This document shows positions 25,441-33,597 of a stretch of 64,000 nucleotides of DNA, piece after piece (within the stretch, counting starts at the first letter, position 1; each line of letters starts with the position of its first letter). The notes beneath the pieces were generated by a model. It searched no databases. It saw only the letters and a program-made list of their open reading frames with translations, and had not been told where the DNA came from. This stretch comes from Pseudomonadota bacterium (GTDB lineage Bacteria; Pseudomonadota; Alphaproteobacteria; Rhizobiales; Xanthobacteraceae), in the NCBI GenBank assembly GCA_018242205.1, contig JAFECJ010000013.1, positions 44,151 through 108,150 of the forward strand, in the 5' to 3' direction. The position numbers and the translations under genes were made by a program.

Positions 25441-25469
25441 AAAGGCCGGCGGAGACGCCGGCCTTTTTT
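25441..25469. terminator. Bidirectional terminator between FadL-type and SDR genes
   Basis: GGCCGGCG pairs with CGCCGGCC over a GAGA loop, with six T on the + strand side and AAAA before it. It serves the two convergent genes. Confidence 0.92.
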
Positions 25470-25492
25470 GTTTAAGTGCGAGCTGGAAAACC

Positions 25493-26272
25493 TTAAAACG
25501 CGGTCGGGATGGTGCCGCCATCGATCAGCAAATTCTGCCCGGTGATGTAGCCGGCCTGCGCCGAGCACAGGAAGGCGCAGGCGGCGCCGAACTCTTCCGG
25601 CTGGCCGAAGCGGCGCGCTGGAATGGTGTTGATGCGCGCTTGCGCCGCCTCGTCGAACGTCTTGCCGCTGGCCGCCGACGACTTGGTCAGCACGCTGCGC
25701 AGCCGGTCGGTGTCGAAGGCGCCGGGCAGGATCGAATTGATGGTGACGTTCTTGTCGGCGACGGTGCGGGCGACGCCGGCGATGAAGGCGGTGAGGCCGG
25801 CGCGGGCGCCGGACGACAGGTCGAGGCCGGCGAGCGGCGCCTTCACCGAGCTCGACGTGATGTTGACGATGCGGCCGAAGCCGCGCGCCGCCATCGGGTC
25901 GATGACCTTCTGAATGAGTTCGATGGCGACCACCATGTTGGCGACGACGCCGTCGAGCATCATCTCGCGCGTCAGTTCGCGGAAGTTGCGCGGTGGCGGG
26001 CCGCCATTGTTGTTCACCAGAATGTCCGGTTCGGCGCAGGCGGCGAACAGCGCCTTCTGGCCCTCGGGCGTCGCGACATCGGCGACGACCGGGATGGCCT
26101 TGCTGCCGGTCGCCTTGGCGATTTCGGTGGCGGTCGCCTCGACGGTCTTGGCATCGCGGCCGTTGATGACGACCTCGACGCCGGCCTCGGCCAGCGCCCA
26201 GGCGCAGGCCTTGCCGAGCCCGCGGCTCGACGCGCAAACGATGGCCTTGCGGCCGGCGATACCAAGATCCAT
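25493..26272 (-). CDS. SDR-family protein with altered catalytic residues
   Basis: The 259-residue Rossmann protein resembles 3-oxoacyl-ACP reductases: a cofactor loop CASSRGLGKA (TGxxxGIG variant), NGRD, a DVAT acidic pair, NNNGGPPP in place of NNAG, and a GGTIP C-terminus. The active-site YxxxK is missing: aligning SSGARAGL to the usual YSASKAAL puts Ser at the Tyr position and Arg at the Lys position. The catalytic Ser region (NITSSS) remains. It belongs to a recognisable branch of SDRs with this change, so it may bind dinucleotide without classical dehydrogenase chemistry. Start at 26272 matches the MDLGIAGRKA family start. Confidence 0.87.
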   Translation of the reverse strand: MDLGIAGRKAIVCASSRGLGKACAWALAEAGVEVVINGRDAKTVEATATEIAKATGSKAIPVVADVATPEGQKALFAACAEPDILVNNNGGPPPRNFRELTREMMLDGVVANMVVAIELIQKVIDPMAARGFGRIVNITSSSVKAPLAGLDLSSGARAGLTAFIAGVARTVADKNVTINSILPGAFDTDRLRSVLTKSSAASGKTFDEAAQARINTIPARRFGQPEEFGAACAFLCSAQAGYITGQNLLIDGGTIPTAF

Positions 26273-26340
26273 GGGATTTTCCTTGAAGTTCAAAGAACGA
26301 GTTACACTGATAAGACACCGTGCGGTCTGGTCAAGGGCGG

Positions 26341-26385
26341 CGCTATTCTTCACTCTCCCCCTCCAGGGGAGGGTGAAGAGTAGCG
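26341..26385. repeat. 20-base-arm hairpin repeat upstream of the pmtA-like gene
   Basis: Arms 26341-26360 and 26366-26385 pair at 18 of 20 positions (CGCTATTCTTC... with ...GAAGAGTAGCG) over CTCCA. It lies between divergent SDR and methyltransferase genes and has no T-run, so it is likely a dispersed repeat. Confidence 0.75.
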
Positions 26386-26469
26386 TCCGCCGCGCCCTGT
26401 CGCCCAACTGTCGCACAGCCTTGCTACCGCTCGAAGCCTAACCGGGCATACGATTCGAGAGGGCTGTCG

Positions 26470-27129
26470 ATGTTGCGCGATCCCGCCAAAGACGTGATGG
26501 AAAAGGCCTACGCCAAATGGGCGCCGGTCTACGACATGCTGTGCGGCCCGGTGTTCCTCAACGGCCGGCGCGCCGCGGCGCAAGCCGCGCATGAGGTCGG
26601 CGGGCGTATCCTGGAAATCGGGGTCGGCACCGGTCTGTCATTCGACGATTACGACCACACTACCGAGATCACCGGCATCGACATTTCCGAACCGATGATC
26701 GCGCGGGCGCGCGAGCGCGCAGCCTCCGGCCGCTATCCCTTTGTCAAGGAATTGCGGGTGATGGATGCAGGCGCGCTTGCTTATCCCGACGCGTCTTTCG
26801 ACTGCGTGGTCGGCCAGTTCGTCATCACACTCGTGGACAATCCGGAGCGCGTGCTGTCGGAGTGCGCGCGTGTTCTGCGGCCGGGCGGCCAGATCATCCT
26901 CGTCAACCATCTTTATTCCGAGAAGGGCCTTGCGGCCGTGGTTGAACGGCTCCTGGCGCAGAAGGCGCGCAAGCTCGGCCTGCGGCCGGAGTTTCCGTTC
27001 CAAAGGCTGGCCGACTGGGCTTCGACCCACGGCGGCGCGCAACTGATCGAGCGGCGCAAGGTCAAGCCGTTCGGTGTTTATACCTTGGTGCGGTTCCGCC
27101 GCGCCGCGGTGGAGAGCGTTGCGGCGTAG
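26470..27129 (+). CDS. PmtA-like phospholipid (phosphatidylethanolamine) N-methyltransferase
   Basis: The 219-residue class I methyltransferase has the SAM loop ILEIGVGTGLSFDDY and a following acidic ITGIDIS, with KAYAKWAPVYDMLCGPVF at the N-terminus. This resembles the Rhodobacter-type PmtA, a soluble UbiE-related enzyme that methylates phosphatidylethanolamine stepwise to phosphatidylcholine. LVNHLYSEKG and FGVYTLVRFRR toward the end also fit. It stands directly upstream of plcP-agt-like genes, so synthesis and breakdown of the same lipid would lie side by side. A different methyl acceptor is possible. Confidence 0.75.
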   Translation: MLRDPAKDVMEKAYAKWAPVYDMLCGPVFLNGRRAAAQAAHEVGGRILEIGVGTGLSFDDYDHTTEITGIDISEPMIARARERAASGRYPFVKELRVMDAGALAYPDASFDCVVGQFVITLVDNPERVLSECARVLRPGGQIILVNHLYSEKGLAAVVERLLAQKARKLGLRPEFPFQRLADWASTHGGAQLIERRKVKPFGVYTLVRFRRAAVESVAA

Positions 27130-27158
27130 TTCCGGTGGCGCTGCAACGGTTAACGGCG

Positions 27159-27190
27159 TCGTCACATCGCTGTCACACGACTTTGCTAAT
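27159..27190 (+). promoter_or_regulatory. Pho-box-like promoter of plcP-agt
   Basis: TCGTCAC, four bases (ATCG), CTGTCAC at 27159-27176 gives the 7-4-7 direct-repeat layout of PhoB boxes (consensus CTGTCAT twice, 11-base period). The second half matches at 6 of 7 positions and the first at 4. GCTAAT at 27185-27190 could be the -10. The site is 54 bases upstream of the GTG start of the phosphoesterase gene. Confidence 0.6.
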
Positions 27191-27229
27191 GGGCCCGCAC
27201 ATGAAGCAAAACCTTGGGAAGAACGCGCC

Positions 27230-28027
27230 GTGACGGAACCCGCCACGCGGCGCTTTCGCGCGCTTTTCATCTCCGACATCCATCTCGGCACCCGCGGCTG
27301 CCAGGCCGACAAGCTGCTCGACTTCCTGCGCCACCACGAGGCCGACACCGTCTATCTGGTCGGCGACATCGTCGACGGCTGGGCGCTGCGCTCGTCGTGG
27401 TACTGGCCGCAGGCGCATAACGACGTGGTGCAGAAACTGCTGCGTCAGGCGCGCAAGGGCGCACGCCTGATCTACATCCCCGGCAACCACGACGAATTTC
27501 TGCGCGGCTATTACGGCACGCATTTCGGCGGCATCGAAGTGGTGGAGAACACCATCCACGAAGGCGCCGACGGCAAGCGCTATCTGGTCGTGCACGGCGA
27601 CATGTTCGATCTCGTCGTGACGCAGGCGCGCTGGCTGGCGTTGCTCGGCGACAAGGCCTACGACATCGCGCTCAAGGCCAACCGCGTGTTCAACGCGCTG
27701 CGGCGCATCTTCGGCGCGCCGTACTGGTCGCTGTCGAAATGGGCGAAGATGAAGGTGAAGAACGCCGTCAACTTCATCGGCGCCTTCGAGAAGGCGCTGG
27801 CCAGCGAAGCCAAGCGTCACGAGGTCGACGGCGTGATCTGCGGCCACATCCACACCGCGGCGCTGCACGACAATTTCGGCCTGCGTTACATCAATTGCGG
27901 CGACTGGGTCGAAAGCTGCACGGCAGTCGCCGAGAACGCCGACGGCACCTTCGAGATCATCACCTGGATCCACGACGGCCGGAAGCCGGCGCCGCTCGAG
28001 ATCGCGGCGCAGCCGCAGGCGGCGTGA
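27230..28027 (+). CDS. PlcP-like metallophosphoesterase (phospholipase C), often mislabelled LpxH
   Basis: The 265-residue calcineurin-fold enzyme shows all five metal motifs: DIH (Asp16, His18), GDIVDG (Asp46), GNHD (85-88), VHGD and GHIH. It resembles UDP-2,3-diacylglucosamine hydrolase, but the gene pair with a glycosyltransferase matches the PlcP-Agt unit of rhizobia and marine bacteria. PlcP removes the phosphate headgroup of phosphatidylcholine or -ethanolamine to give diacylglycerol during phosphate starvation. GTG at 27230 is the start, with GGGAAGAA 6 bases upstream. The Pho-box-like site upstream supports the PlcP reading. An LpxH/LpxI-like role remains the alternative. Confidence 0.75.
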   Translation: MTEPATRRFRALFISDIHLGTRGCQADKLLDFLRHHEADTVYLVGDIVDGWALRSSWYWPQAHNDVVQKLLRQARKGARLIYIPGNHDEFLRGYYGTHFGGIEVVENTIHEGADGKRYLVVHGDMFDLVVTQARWLALLGDKAYDIALKANRVFNALRRIFGAPYWSLSKWAKMKVKNAVNFIGAFEKALASEAKRHEVDGVICGHIHTAALHDNFGLRYINCGDWVESCTAVAENADGTFEIITWIHDGRKPAPLEIAAQPQAA

Positions 28028-28031
28028 GCGG

Positions 28032-29102
28032 ATGAAAATTCTCATCGTCACCGACGCCTGGCACCCGCAGGTCAATGGCGTCGTGCGCACGCTTGGGCAG
28101 GTGGCCGACGAAGCGACGCAATTCGGCGTACCGGTCGAGATCCTGAGCCCGGCCGAATTCCGCACCGTGCCGATGCCGAGCTATCCGGAAATCCGGCTGG
28201 CGCTGACCGGGCCGGGGGCCATGGAGCGACGGCTCGAGGCCATTCAGCCGAACGCCATCCATATCGCGACGGAAGGGCCGCTCGGCCACGCCATGCGCCG
28301 GGTCTGCATCCGCCGCCGGCTGCCATTCACCACCAGCTTCCATACGCGCTTTCCCGATTACGTATCCGAGCGCATGACGCTGGCGCCGAAGTGGTCGGGC
28401 GATCTGACCTGGGCGTGGCTGCGCCGCTTCCATTCGCAGAGCGCCGCGGTGCTGGCGGCGACGCCGACCTTGGTTACCGAGCTCGAAGGCCGCGGTTTTC
28501 GCAACGTCAAGCTCTGGCAGCGCGGCGTCGATGCGGCGTTGTTTCATCCCGGCCGCGAGGCGCCGATCGGCGGGCTGAGCGATCTGCCGCGGCCGATCTT
28601 CCTCACCGTCGGCCGCGTCGCGGTGGAGAAGAACCTCGAGGAATTCCTCAAGCTCGATCTGCCCGGCACCAAGCTGGTGGTCGGCGACGGTCCGGCACGC
28701 GATTACTTGATGAAGAAGTATCCCGACGCGGTGTTCGTCGGCGCCAAGCACGGCGCGGAACTCGCCGACATCTATGCCGCCGCCGACGTCTTCGTGTTTC
28801 CGAGCCGCACCGACACGTTCGGTCTTGTATTGCTCGAGGCGCTCGCGAGTGGTGTGCCGGTCGCCGCCTTTCCGGCCGCGGCGCCGCGCGACGTCATTGG
28901 CAATGCGCCGGTCGGCAGCCTCGACGAGGATCTCAAGCAGGCTTGTCTCAAGGCGCTGGAACTCGACCGCGCGGCCTGCCGCGATTTCGCGCTGGGCCTG
29001 ACCTGGGAGGCGACGGCCCGGACTTTCGTCAAACACGTCACCGAAGCGACGCAAAAGCCGCGGCGGCGGCGGGATCGCAAGCAGGAGCGCGCGGCGGCGT
29101 GA
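28032..29102 (+). CDS. Agt-like family 4 glycosyltransferase (diacylglycerol glycosylation)
   Basis: The 356-residue GT-B enzyme starts MKILIVTDAWHPQVNGVVRT, the donor-fold N-terminus of SqdX/MgtA-like lipid glycosyltransferases, and includes TSFHTRFPDYV, the nucleotide-sugar region VGRVAVEKNLEEFL, VGDGPARD and the SRTDTFGLVLLEALASG (E-x7-E) motif. It starts 4 bases after the phosphoesterase stop, so the two are co-translated. Agt enzymes add glucose or glucuronate to the diacylglycerol released by PlcP, replacing phospholipids with glycolipids. The basic Arg-rich tail could bind acidic membrane. The sugar donor is not determined. Confidence 0.8.
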   Translation: MKILIVTDAWHPQVNGVVRTLGQVADEATQFGVPVEILSPAEFRTVPMPSYPEIRLALTGPGAMERRLEAIQPNAIHIATEGPLGHAMRRVCIRRRLPFTTSFHTRFPDYVSERMTLAPKWSGDLTWAWLRRFHSQSAAVLAATPTLVTELEGRGFRNVKLWQRGVDAALFHPGREAPIGGLSDLPRPIFLTVGRVAVEKNLEEFLKLDLPGTKLVVGDGPARDYLMKKYPDAVFVGAKHGAELADIYAAADVFVFPSRTDTFGLVLLEALASGVPVAAFPAAAPRDVIGNAPVGSLDEDLKQACLKALELDRAACRDFALGLTWEATARTFVKHVTEATQKPRRRRDRKQERAAA

Positions 29103-29202
29103 CACCCGACCCGAACGCCCAAGCCTGACGCCAGGTTCCCGCCGAATTCACAAGGCCAAAGGTGTGCTTGCCGGCTCGGGTGGGCGGGCGTAGCCTTCCG
29201 CC

Positions 29203-30210
29203 ATGGGCCACTTCGATCAGAAATTGCTGCCGACCGCCGCCGATGTCGAAAGCGCGGTCGCGCGGCTGAAGGGCGTCGCGGTGCGCACGCCTTTGATCAA
29301 CGCGCCGGTGCTCGATGAGCGGCTCGGCGCGCGCGTCTTTCTCAAGGCGGAAATCCTGCAGCGCACCGGCTCATTCAAATTCCGCGGCGCCTATAACCGC
29401 ATCTCGCAAATCCCGGCCGATCGCCGCGCCGCCGGCGTGGTGGCTTATTCGTCCGGCAATCACGCGCAGGGCGTGGCCGCGGCAGCCAAGCTGCTCGGCA
29501 TGCCGGCCACCATCGTCATGCCGGACGATGCGCCCAAGGCCAAGCTGGCTCGCACCCGCGCGCTCGGCGCCGAGGTCGTGACCTATGATCGCGTCGGCGG
29601 CGCCGATCGCGCGGCCATCGCCGAGGCGATCGTCAAAGAGCGTGGCGCCACCTTGGTGCCGCCTTACGACGATCCGATGATCATCGCCGGGCAGGGCACC
29701 ATCGGCGTCGAAATCGCTGAAGATTTGGACAAGCTCGGCCTCAAGCCGGACATCGTCGTCGTCGGCGCCTCGGGCGGCGGGCTGGCCGCCGGTGTGTCGC
29801 TGGGCATCAAGTCACGCGCTGCGTCGGCGCGGCTGTTCACCGCCGAGCCGAAGGATTTCGACGATACCTTGCGCTCGTTCGTGCGCGGCGAACGCGTCGC
29901 CAACGAAAAGATCACCGGCTCGATCTGCGACGCGCTGATGAGCAACACGCCGGGCGAGTGGACTTTCCCGATCAACAAGGAACTGATCGGGCAGGGCATC
30001 GCGGCGAGCGACGAGGAAGTCGGCGCGGCGGTGCGCTACGCATTCAACGAATTGAAGCTCGTGGTCGAGCCGGGCGGCGCCATTGGTCTCGCCTCACTTC
30101 TCGCCGGCAAGCTCGACGGCATCGTCGATATCCGCGGCAAGACCGTGGTCGCCATCCTGTCGGGTGGCAATGTCGACGTCGAGATGTACGCGAAGCTGAT
30201 CGCGGGCTAG
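29203..30210 (+). CDS. Threonine/serine dehydratase (PLP-dependent)
   Basis: This fold-type II PLP enzyme of 335 residues deaminates threonine to 2-oxobutyrate (or serine to pyruvate). The PLP Lys is Lys59 in GSFKFRGAYNR; SSGNHAQGVA binds the substrate carboxylate; GASGGGLAAGVS is the phosphate-binding Gly loop. No C-terminal ACT-like regulatory domain is present, so this is the short catabolic or racemase-like type (TdcB/serine racemase class), not the allosteric biosynthetic IlvA. It stands alone, convergent with the next gene. Confidence 0.92.
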   Translation: MGHFDQKLLPTAADVESAVARLKGVAVRTPLINAPVLDERLGARVFLKAEILQRTGSFKFRGAYNRISQIPADRRAAGVVAYSSGNHAQGVAAAAKLLGMPATIVMPDDAPKAKLARTRALGAEVVTYDRVGGADRAAIAEAIVKERGATLVPPYDDPMIIAGQGTIGVEIAEDLDKLGLKPDIVVVGASGGGLAAGVSLGIKSRAASARLFTAEPKDFDDTLRSFVRGERVANEKITGSICDALMSNTPGEWTFPINKELIGQGIAASDEEVGAAVRYAFNELKLVVEPGGAIGLASLLAGKLDGIVDIRGKTVVAILSGGNVDVEMYAKLIAG

Positions 30211-30219
30211 CCGCTCGTT

Positions 30220-31584
30220 TTACGTAAACAGCGCGAGGCGCTCGTCGTCGCTGAGCGTCAGGATCGGCGCCAGCGGGTCGGCGGGCTCGATCTTGCCGAT
30301 CGTGGCCGGCGCGGCGCCGGGTGGGACCGGCCGCTGCAACTGCTCGACCAGGGCCTCAATGGCGGTCGCGGCGATGCCGGTGGCAGCGGGTATTGCGGCC
30401 TGTAACGCCGCTGGCGGGACGACGGGCGCAGCCGGCTGCGGCGAGCTCGGGTTTGGCAATGTCGGGTTTGGCAATGTCGGGTTTGGCAAAGTCGGAATTG
30501 ATGCAGCCGGCGCTGGCGCAGCAGCCTTGATCGCGGCTGTCACGGTCGTTTCGACGCTCAGGTCGTCGAGCCACAATTCATAGGTCTCGACTTCGCCGGC
30601 GTGGGCGATACGGCCGGATTCGCCCTTGCTCTGTGGCGCGCGCGCAAGCTTCGCTTCGGGTTTCGCTTCAGACCCGGGCTTTGCTTCGGATTGCAGCGGT
30701 ATCTTGGCTTGCGGCTCGGCTTCCGCCTTCGCCGGCGGCGGTACAATTTCCGGTGCCGTCACCGCGGGCCAGGATTCGAAGGTCGTTTCGATCTTCGATT
30801 CGATCTGCGGCGCGACATCCGCCGCGGGCGCGCGGCCAACCTTCGGTGCGGCGACGGGCGGCGGTGACAACTCGCTCCAAGCGGCGCCGGTCGCGTCCGT
30901 CGTCCCGGCTTTGGTCGCCGGCCGCGCCGCCTGCTGGGCTTCGTAATCGAACTCGACCTTCGGAATACCGATTGCGTCGGCATCTATATGTGCGACCGGC
31001 GCCGCCGATTTTGCGATCTTCTCCGCGATCGGCGTTTCCGCCACGCGCAGCGGCGGTTGCGTCAGCACAACCGACGGCGCCGGCGCGGCGGCGACAGGCT
31101 GCGGGATCGGCAATTCCGGTTGCTCCGGCGCCGGCACGGCGGCGAGGGCTTCGAGCGCGCGCAGGTCGTCCGGCATGGCCACCAGCGCTTCGAGCCGCGC
31201 CTGGGTAAAATCGATCAGCGCTGACAACGTCGCCGCCTTGATAGCGCTTGGGCTGTTCTCGGTCTGCGGCTTGGCCGTGCGCAAGGTGTCGAGCAGAGCG
31301 CGCAGATCCTGCCGGATGCGGTCAGCATCGGCCGCCGGCTTGTGGCTGCGCGCCGTCGATTCGAGCCGGTTCAGCGCCTCAAGCACGACTTCGGTGTCGG
31401 CATGGCGGTTGCGGCGGGCATATTCCTCAAGGAACGCGCGGCCGCGCGCGCTCGCGCCGAGCGCCTCGCAGAACGACCGGTAGTCGTCCTCGGCAACGCG
31501 GTCCGGCGACGCATCGCGTCGCAGCGCTGAGTTCTCGTTGGCCGACAGTGAGGCCATGAGCGACGTCCGCTCCTTGCTCGCCAT
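30220..31584 (-). CDS. Unknown protein with conserved N-terminal helical domain and long Pro/Ala-rich tail
   Basis: The 454-residue protein has a compact N-terminal part (about residues 25-150) with DDYRSFCEALGASARGRAFL and EYARRNRHADTEVVLEAL, which looks helical. The remaining 300 residues are disordered, rich in Ala, Pro and Glu, with a central acidic-basic stretch and LPNPT repeats (30449-30493). No signal peptide or membrane helix is seen. I recognise the N-terminal pattern as recurring in related bacteria but know no function. GGAAATTTCCT stands before the ATG. Its stop is 10 bases from that of threonine dehydratase. Confidence 0.75.
   Translation of the reverse strand: MASKERTSLMASLSANENSALRRDASPDRVAEDDYRSFCEALGASARGRAFLEEYARRNRHADTEVVLEALNRLESTARSHKPAADADRIRQDLRALLDTLRTAKPQTENSPSAIKAATLSALIDFTQARLEALVAMPDDLRALEALAAVPAPEQPELPIPQPVAAAPAPSVVLTQPPLRVAETPIAEKIAKSAAPVAHIDADAIGIPKVEFDYEAQQAARPATKAGTTDATGAAWSELSPPPVAAPKVGRAPAADVAPQIESKIETTFESWPAVTAPEIVPPPAKAEAEPQAKIPLQSEAKPGSEAKPEAKLARAPQSKGESGRIAHAGEVETYELWLDDLSVETTVTAAIKAAAPAPAASIPTLPNPTLPNPTLPNPSSPQPAAPVVPPAALQAAIPAATGIAATAIEALVEQLQRPVPPGAAPATIGKIEPADPLAPILTLSDDERLALFT
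30449..30493. repeat. 15-base tandem repeat, three copies, inside the unknown gene
   Basis: GGGTTTGGCAATGTC occurs at 30449, 30464 and (one change) 30479. On the minus strand it encodes repeated Leu-Pro-Asn-Pro-Thr in the disordered tail. Confidence 0.95.
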
Positions 31585-31705
31585 AGGAAATTTCCGCTGA
31601 GGCGTTTATCAATCATGCCACCTGATTCGGCCAGCGCTCCGCCGCTCTTGGCCACCGCTGAATTCTGTCGCTGAATCAAGGCACTGCGGAGCCCGAGCCC
31701 GCCCA

Positions 31706-32893
31706 ATGCCGACGCCCTTGCCTGTGCTGTCGAGCGACGCCGGCTTTGCCGCGCGCAGTGCCGCGTTCTATGCCGCGCTGTTCATCCTCAGCGGCATCGT
31801 GCTGCCGTTCTTCCCGCTGTGGCTCAAGGCCAAGGGCGTCGACGCGGCGCTGATCGGCATCGTCCTGGCCGCGCCGCAGATCGTGCGTGTCTTCGCCATT
31901 CCGCTGGCGACCGCCAATGCCGATCGCAAGGACGCGCTACGCGGCACCATCGTCGCGTTGAGCGCGCTCGGCGTCGCCGGCTATGCCCTGGTCGCCTCGG
32001 TTGAGGGCAGTCTGCTCATCCTGTTGGCTTTCGCCCTGACGTCGTTCGCCACCACGCCGGTGATGCCGCTTCTGGAAACCTACACCTTGCGCGGCCTCGG
32101 CGCGCGCGGCCGCGCCTATGGCCCGGTGCGGCTGTGGGGATCGGTCGCCTTTATCGGCGGTCTGTTCGGCGCCGGCTTCGCGGCGGATGTCATGCCGGCG
32201 CGCAACCTGATCTGGCTGATCGTCGCGGCCAGCGCCGTGGCGCTGGTGATGGCGGTTAATCTCGAAGCGGTTTCGGCGCGCGAGACGGCGCCCGAGGCGG
32301 CCCCGCGCCCGCGACGAGGCCTGTTGCGCGACCGTGCGTTTCTCGCCGTCGCCGTGTCGGCCGGACTGACCCAGGCGAGCCACTCGGTCTATTACGCGTT
32401 TTCGGCGCTGGACTGGCGTCACGCCGGGCTCGACGGCACCGTAATTGCGGCGTTATGGGCGCTCGGTGTTATCGCGGAAATCATTCTGTTCGCCGTGTCG
32501 AGCCGGTTGCCGGCCTTCCTGACGCCGAGCCGCTTGCTGATCGCGGGCGGCGCCGGCGCCGTGCTGCGCTGGACCGTCATGGCTTTCGACCCGCCTACGA
32601 TGCTGTTGCCGCTGCTGCAATTGCTGCACGCCATGAGCTTCGGCATGACCTATCTCGGCGCGCTGTTCTTCACGCATCGCCATGCGCCACCGGGGCAGGC
32701 GGCGACCGCGCAGGGCTATCTTGCCGTTGTGCTCGGCGTCACCGCGGCCTTCGCCACGGCCCTGTCGGGCTGGCTCTATGGCGCCTTCGGCGACAAGGCC
32801 TATGCGGCGATGGCGCTAGTGGCGGTCGTTGGCTGCGCTTATGGAGCTGTAGCGGATCGCGCGGCGCGCCGTGCGACTGGCGACGTGGCGTGA
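31706..32893 (+). CDS. MFS transporter, 3-phenylpropionate (HcaT)/MFS_1-like group
   Basis: This inner-membrane carrier of 395 residues has twelve predicted helices. AFYAALFILSGIVLPFFPLWLKAKG at the start, the short cytoplasmic loop after helix 2 (TANADRKDALRG) and ARGRAYGPVRLWGSVAFIGG after helix 4 resemble the HcaT/nucleoside-symporter-like subgroup. The substrate is unknown; an aromatic acid would fit the catabolic flavour of the region but is a guess. The final 78 bases overlap a convergent gene on the other strand. Confidence 0.87.
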   Translation: MPTPLPVLSSDAGFAARSAAFYAALFILSGIVLPFFPLWLKAKGVDAALIGIVLAAPQIVRVFAIPLATANADRKDALRGTIVALSALGVAGYALVASVEGSLLILLAFALTSFATTPVMPLLETYTLRGLGARGRAYGPVRLWGSVAFIGGLFGAGFAADVMPARNLIWLIVAASAVALVMAVNLEAVSARETAPEAAPRPRRGLLRDRAFLAVAVSAGLTQASHSVYYAFSALDWRHAGLDGTVIAALWALGVIAEIILFAVSSRLPAFLTPSRLLIAGGAGAVLRWTVMAFDPPTMLLPLLQLLHAMSFGMTYLGALFFTHRHAPPGQAATAQGYLAVVLGVTAAFATALSGWLYGAFGDKAYAAMALVAVVGCAYGAVADRAARRATGDVA

Positions 32894-33415
32894 GGCACGA
32901 CGATCATAACGGGTTTCGGCCCGGCGCTCGATGCGATGCCGGCTATGCGTCGTCTCGGCGCGGCGGGTTTCGGCGCGTGCGCCGCCGCACTCATTGACGA
33001 TGCCATGCATGGCGGCGCCCTGCATGTAGATCATCTTGCGCGACAGGCCGCCGTTGCGGTTGATCCAGCGCCGCACGTCCTTCGGATAGATGTTCCACAA
33101 GGCTTGCGTGCCGAGCGCGCTGGTCACCGGCGCGCCGTCGGAATCAGGCATCCAGGCCGCGTGAAAACCGAAACGGGCGCGCGGCGTGACGCAAATGCGC
33201 GAGCGCGGAATGAGGCCGAGAACCAGTGTGCAGGCCGACAGGCAATTACCGTCGATCATCACTTTTTCGCCGGAAGAGCGCAGCACGGCGAAAGCCTGCA
33301 GGTAATGACCGATCTGCCCGCCGCGGTCTTCAGCGATGCGCATGGTTGCGGATGCCGGCGTGGTTGCAACCGACGCCAACGCAATCGCACCTAGCAAAGT
33401 GCCCCTGAACCACAT
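32816..33415 (-). CDS. Exported protein with ClpP-like GNCxSACT motif
   Basis: The 199-residue product has a signal peptide (cut near ASA) and a central VMIDGNCLSACTLVLGLIPRSR-type stretch, which recurs in periplasmic proteins distantly related to ClpP/crotonase folds; the Ser would sit at the nucleophile position. Two conserved cysteines (NC, AC) and a third (RICVT) could form disulfides. After residue 140 the tail turns into a low-complexity Arg/His/Thr-rich stretch, and this part overlaps the 3' end of the MFS gene. Its true C-terminus may therefore have been extended by a frameshift or lost stop. Protease activity is not demonstrated. Confidence 0.7.
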   Translation of the reverse strand: MWFRGTLLGAIALASVATTPASATMRIAEDRGGQIGHYLQAFAVLRSSGEKVMIDGNCLSACTLVLGLIPRSRICVTPRARFGFHAAWMPDSDGAPVTSALGTQALWNIYPKDVRRWINRNGGLSRKMIYMQGAAMHGIVNECGGARAETRRAETTHSRHRIERRAETRYDRRASRHVASRTARRAIRYSSISAANDRH

Positions 33416-33498
33416 CCCCCGTCCCCGTCATCAGGCAAGCCTGTCGCGGCATGCGATATTTACCCAAGTCTAGACTGAATTGGGTGCTGACGGAAAGG

Positions 33499-33512
33499 TT
33501 TGGTTAACCAAA
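33499..33512. promoter_or_regulatory. Perfect 14-base palindrome TTTGGTTAACCAAA
   Basis: It lies 84 bases upstream of the exported ClpP-like gene and reads the same on both strands. It could be an operator for an unidentified dimeric regulator. Confidence 0.4.
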
Positions 33513-33597
33513 TTCAGGGGGCAATTCGTGAACGAAATCATATATTTGTGCTGACAGTGAAGTTCCATTTTGGAACAGGCGTCGGGGCTGGCACCGC

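Noticed and set aside
26470..27129. PmtA-like gene as part of the Pho-regulated unit
   Set aside because: The Pho-box-like repeat lies downstream of its stop codon, so it can drive only plcP-agt.
27230..28027. Annotation as UDP-2,3-diacylglucosamine diphosphatase (LpxH)
   Set aside because: The motifs fit the superfamily, but the coupled glycosyltransferase, the neighbouring PmtA-like gene and the Pho-box-like site point to PlcP. LpxH is kept only as the alternative.
30449..30493. Possible CRISPR or regulatory repeat
   Set aside because: It is an in-frame tandem repeat of 15 bases inside a coding region with no spacers.
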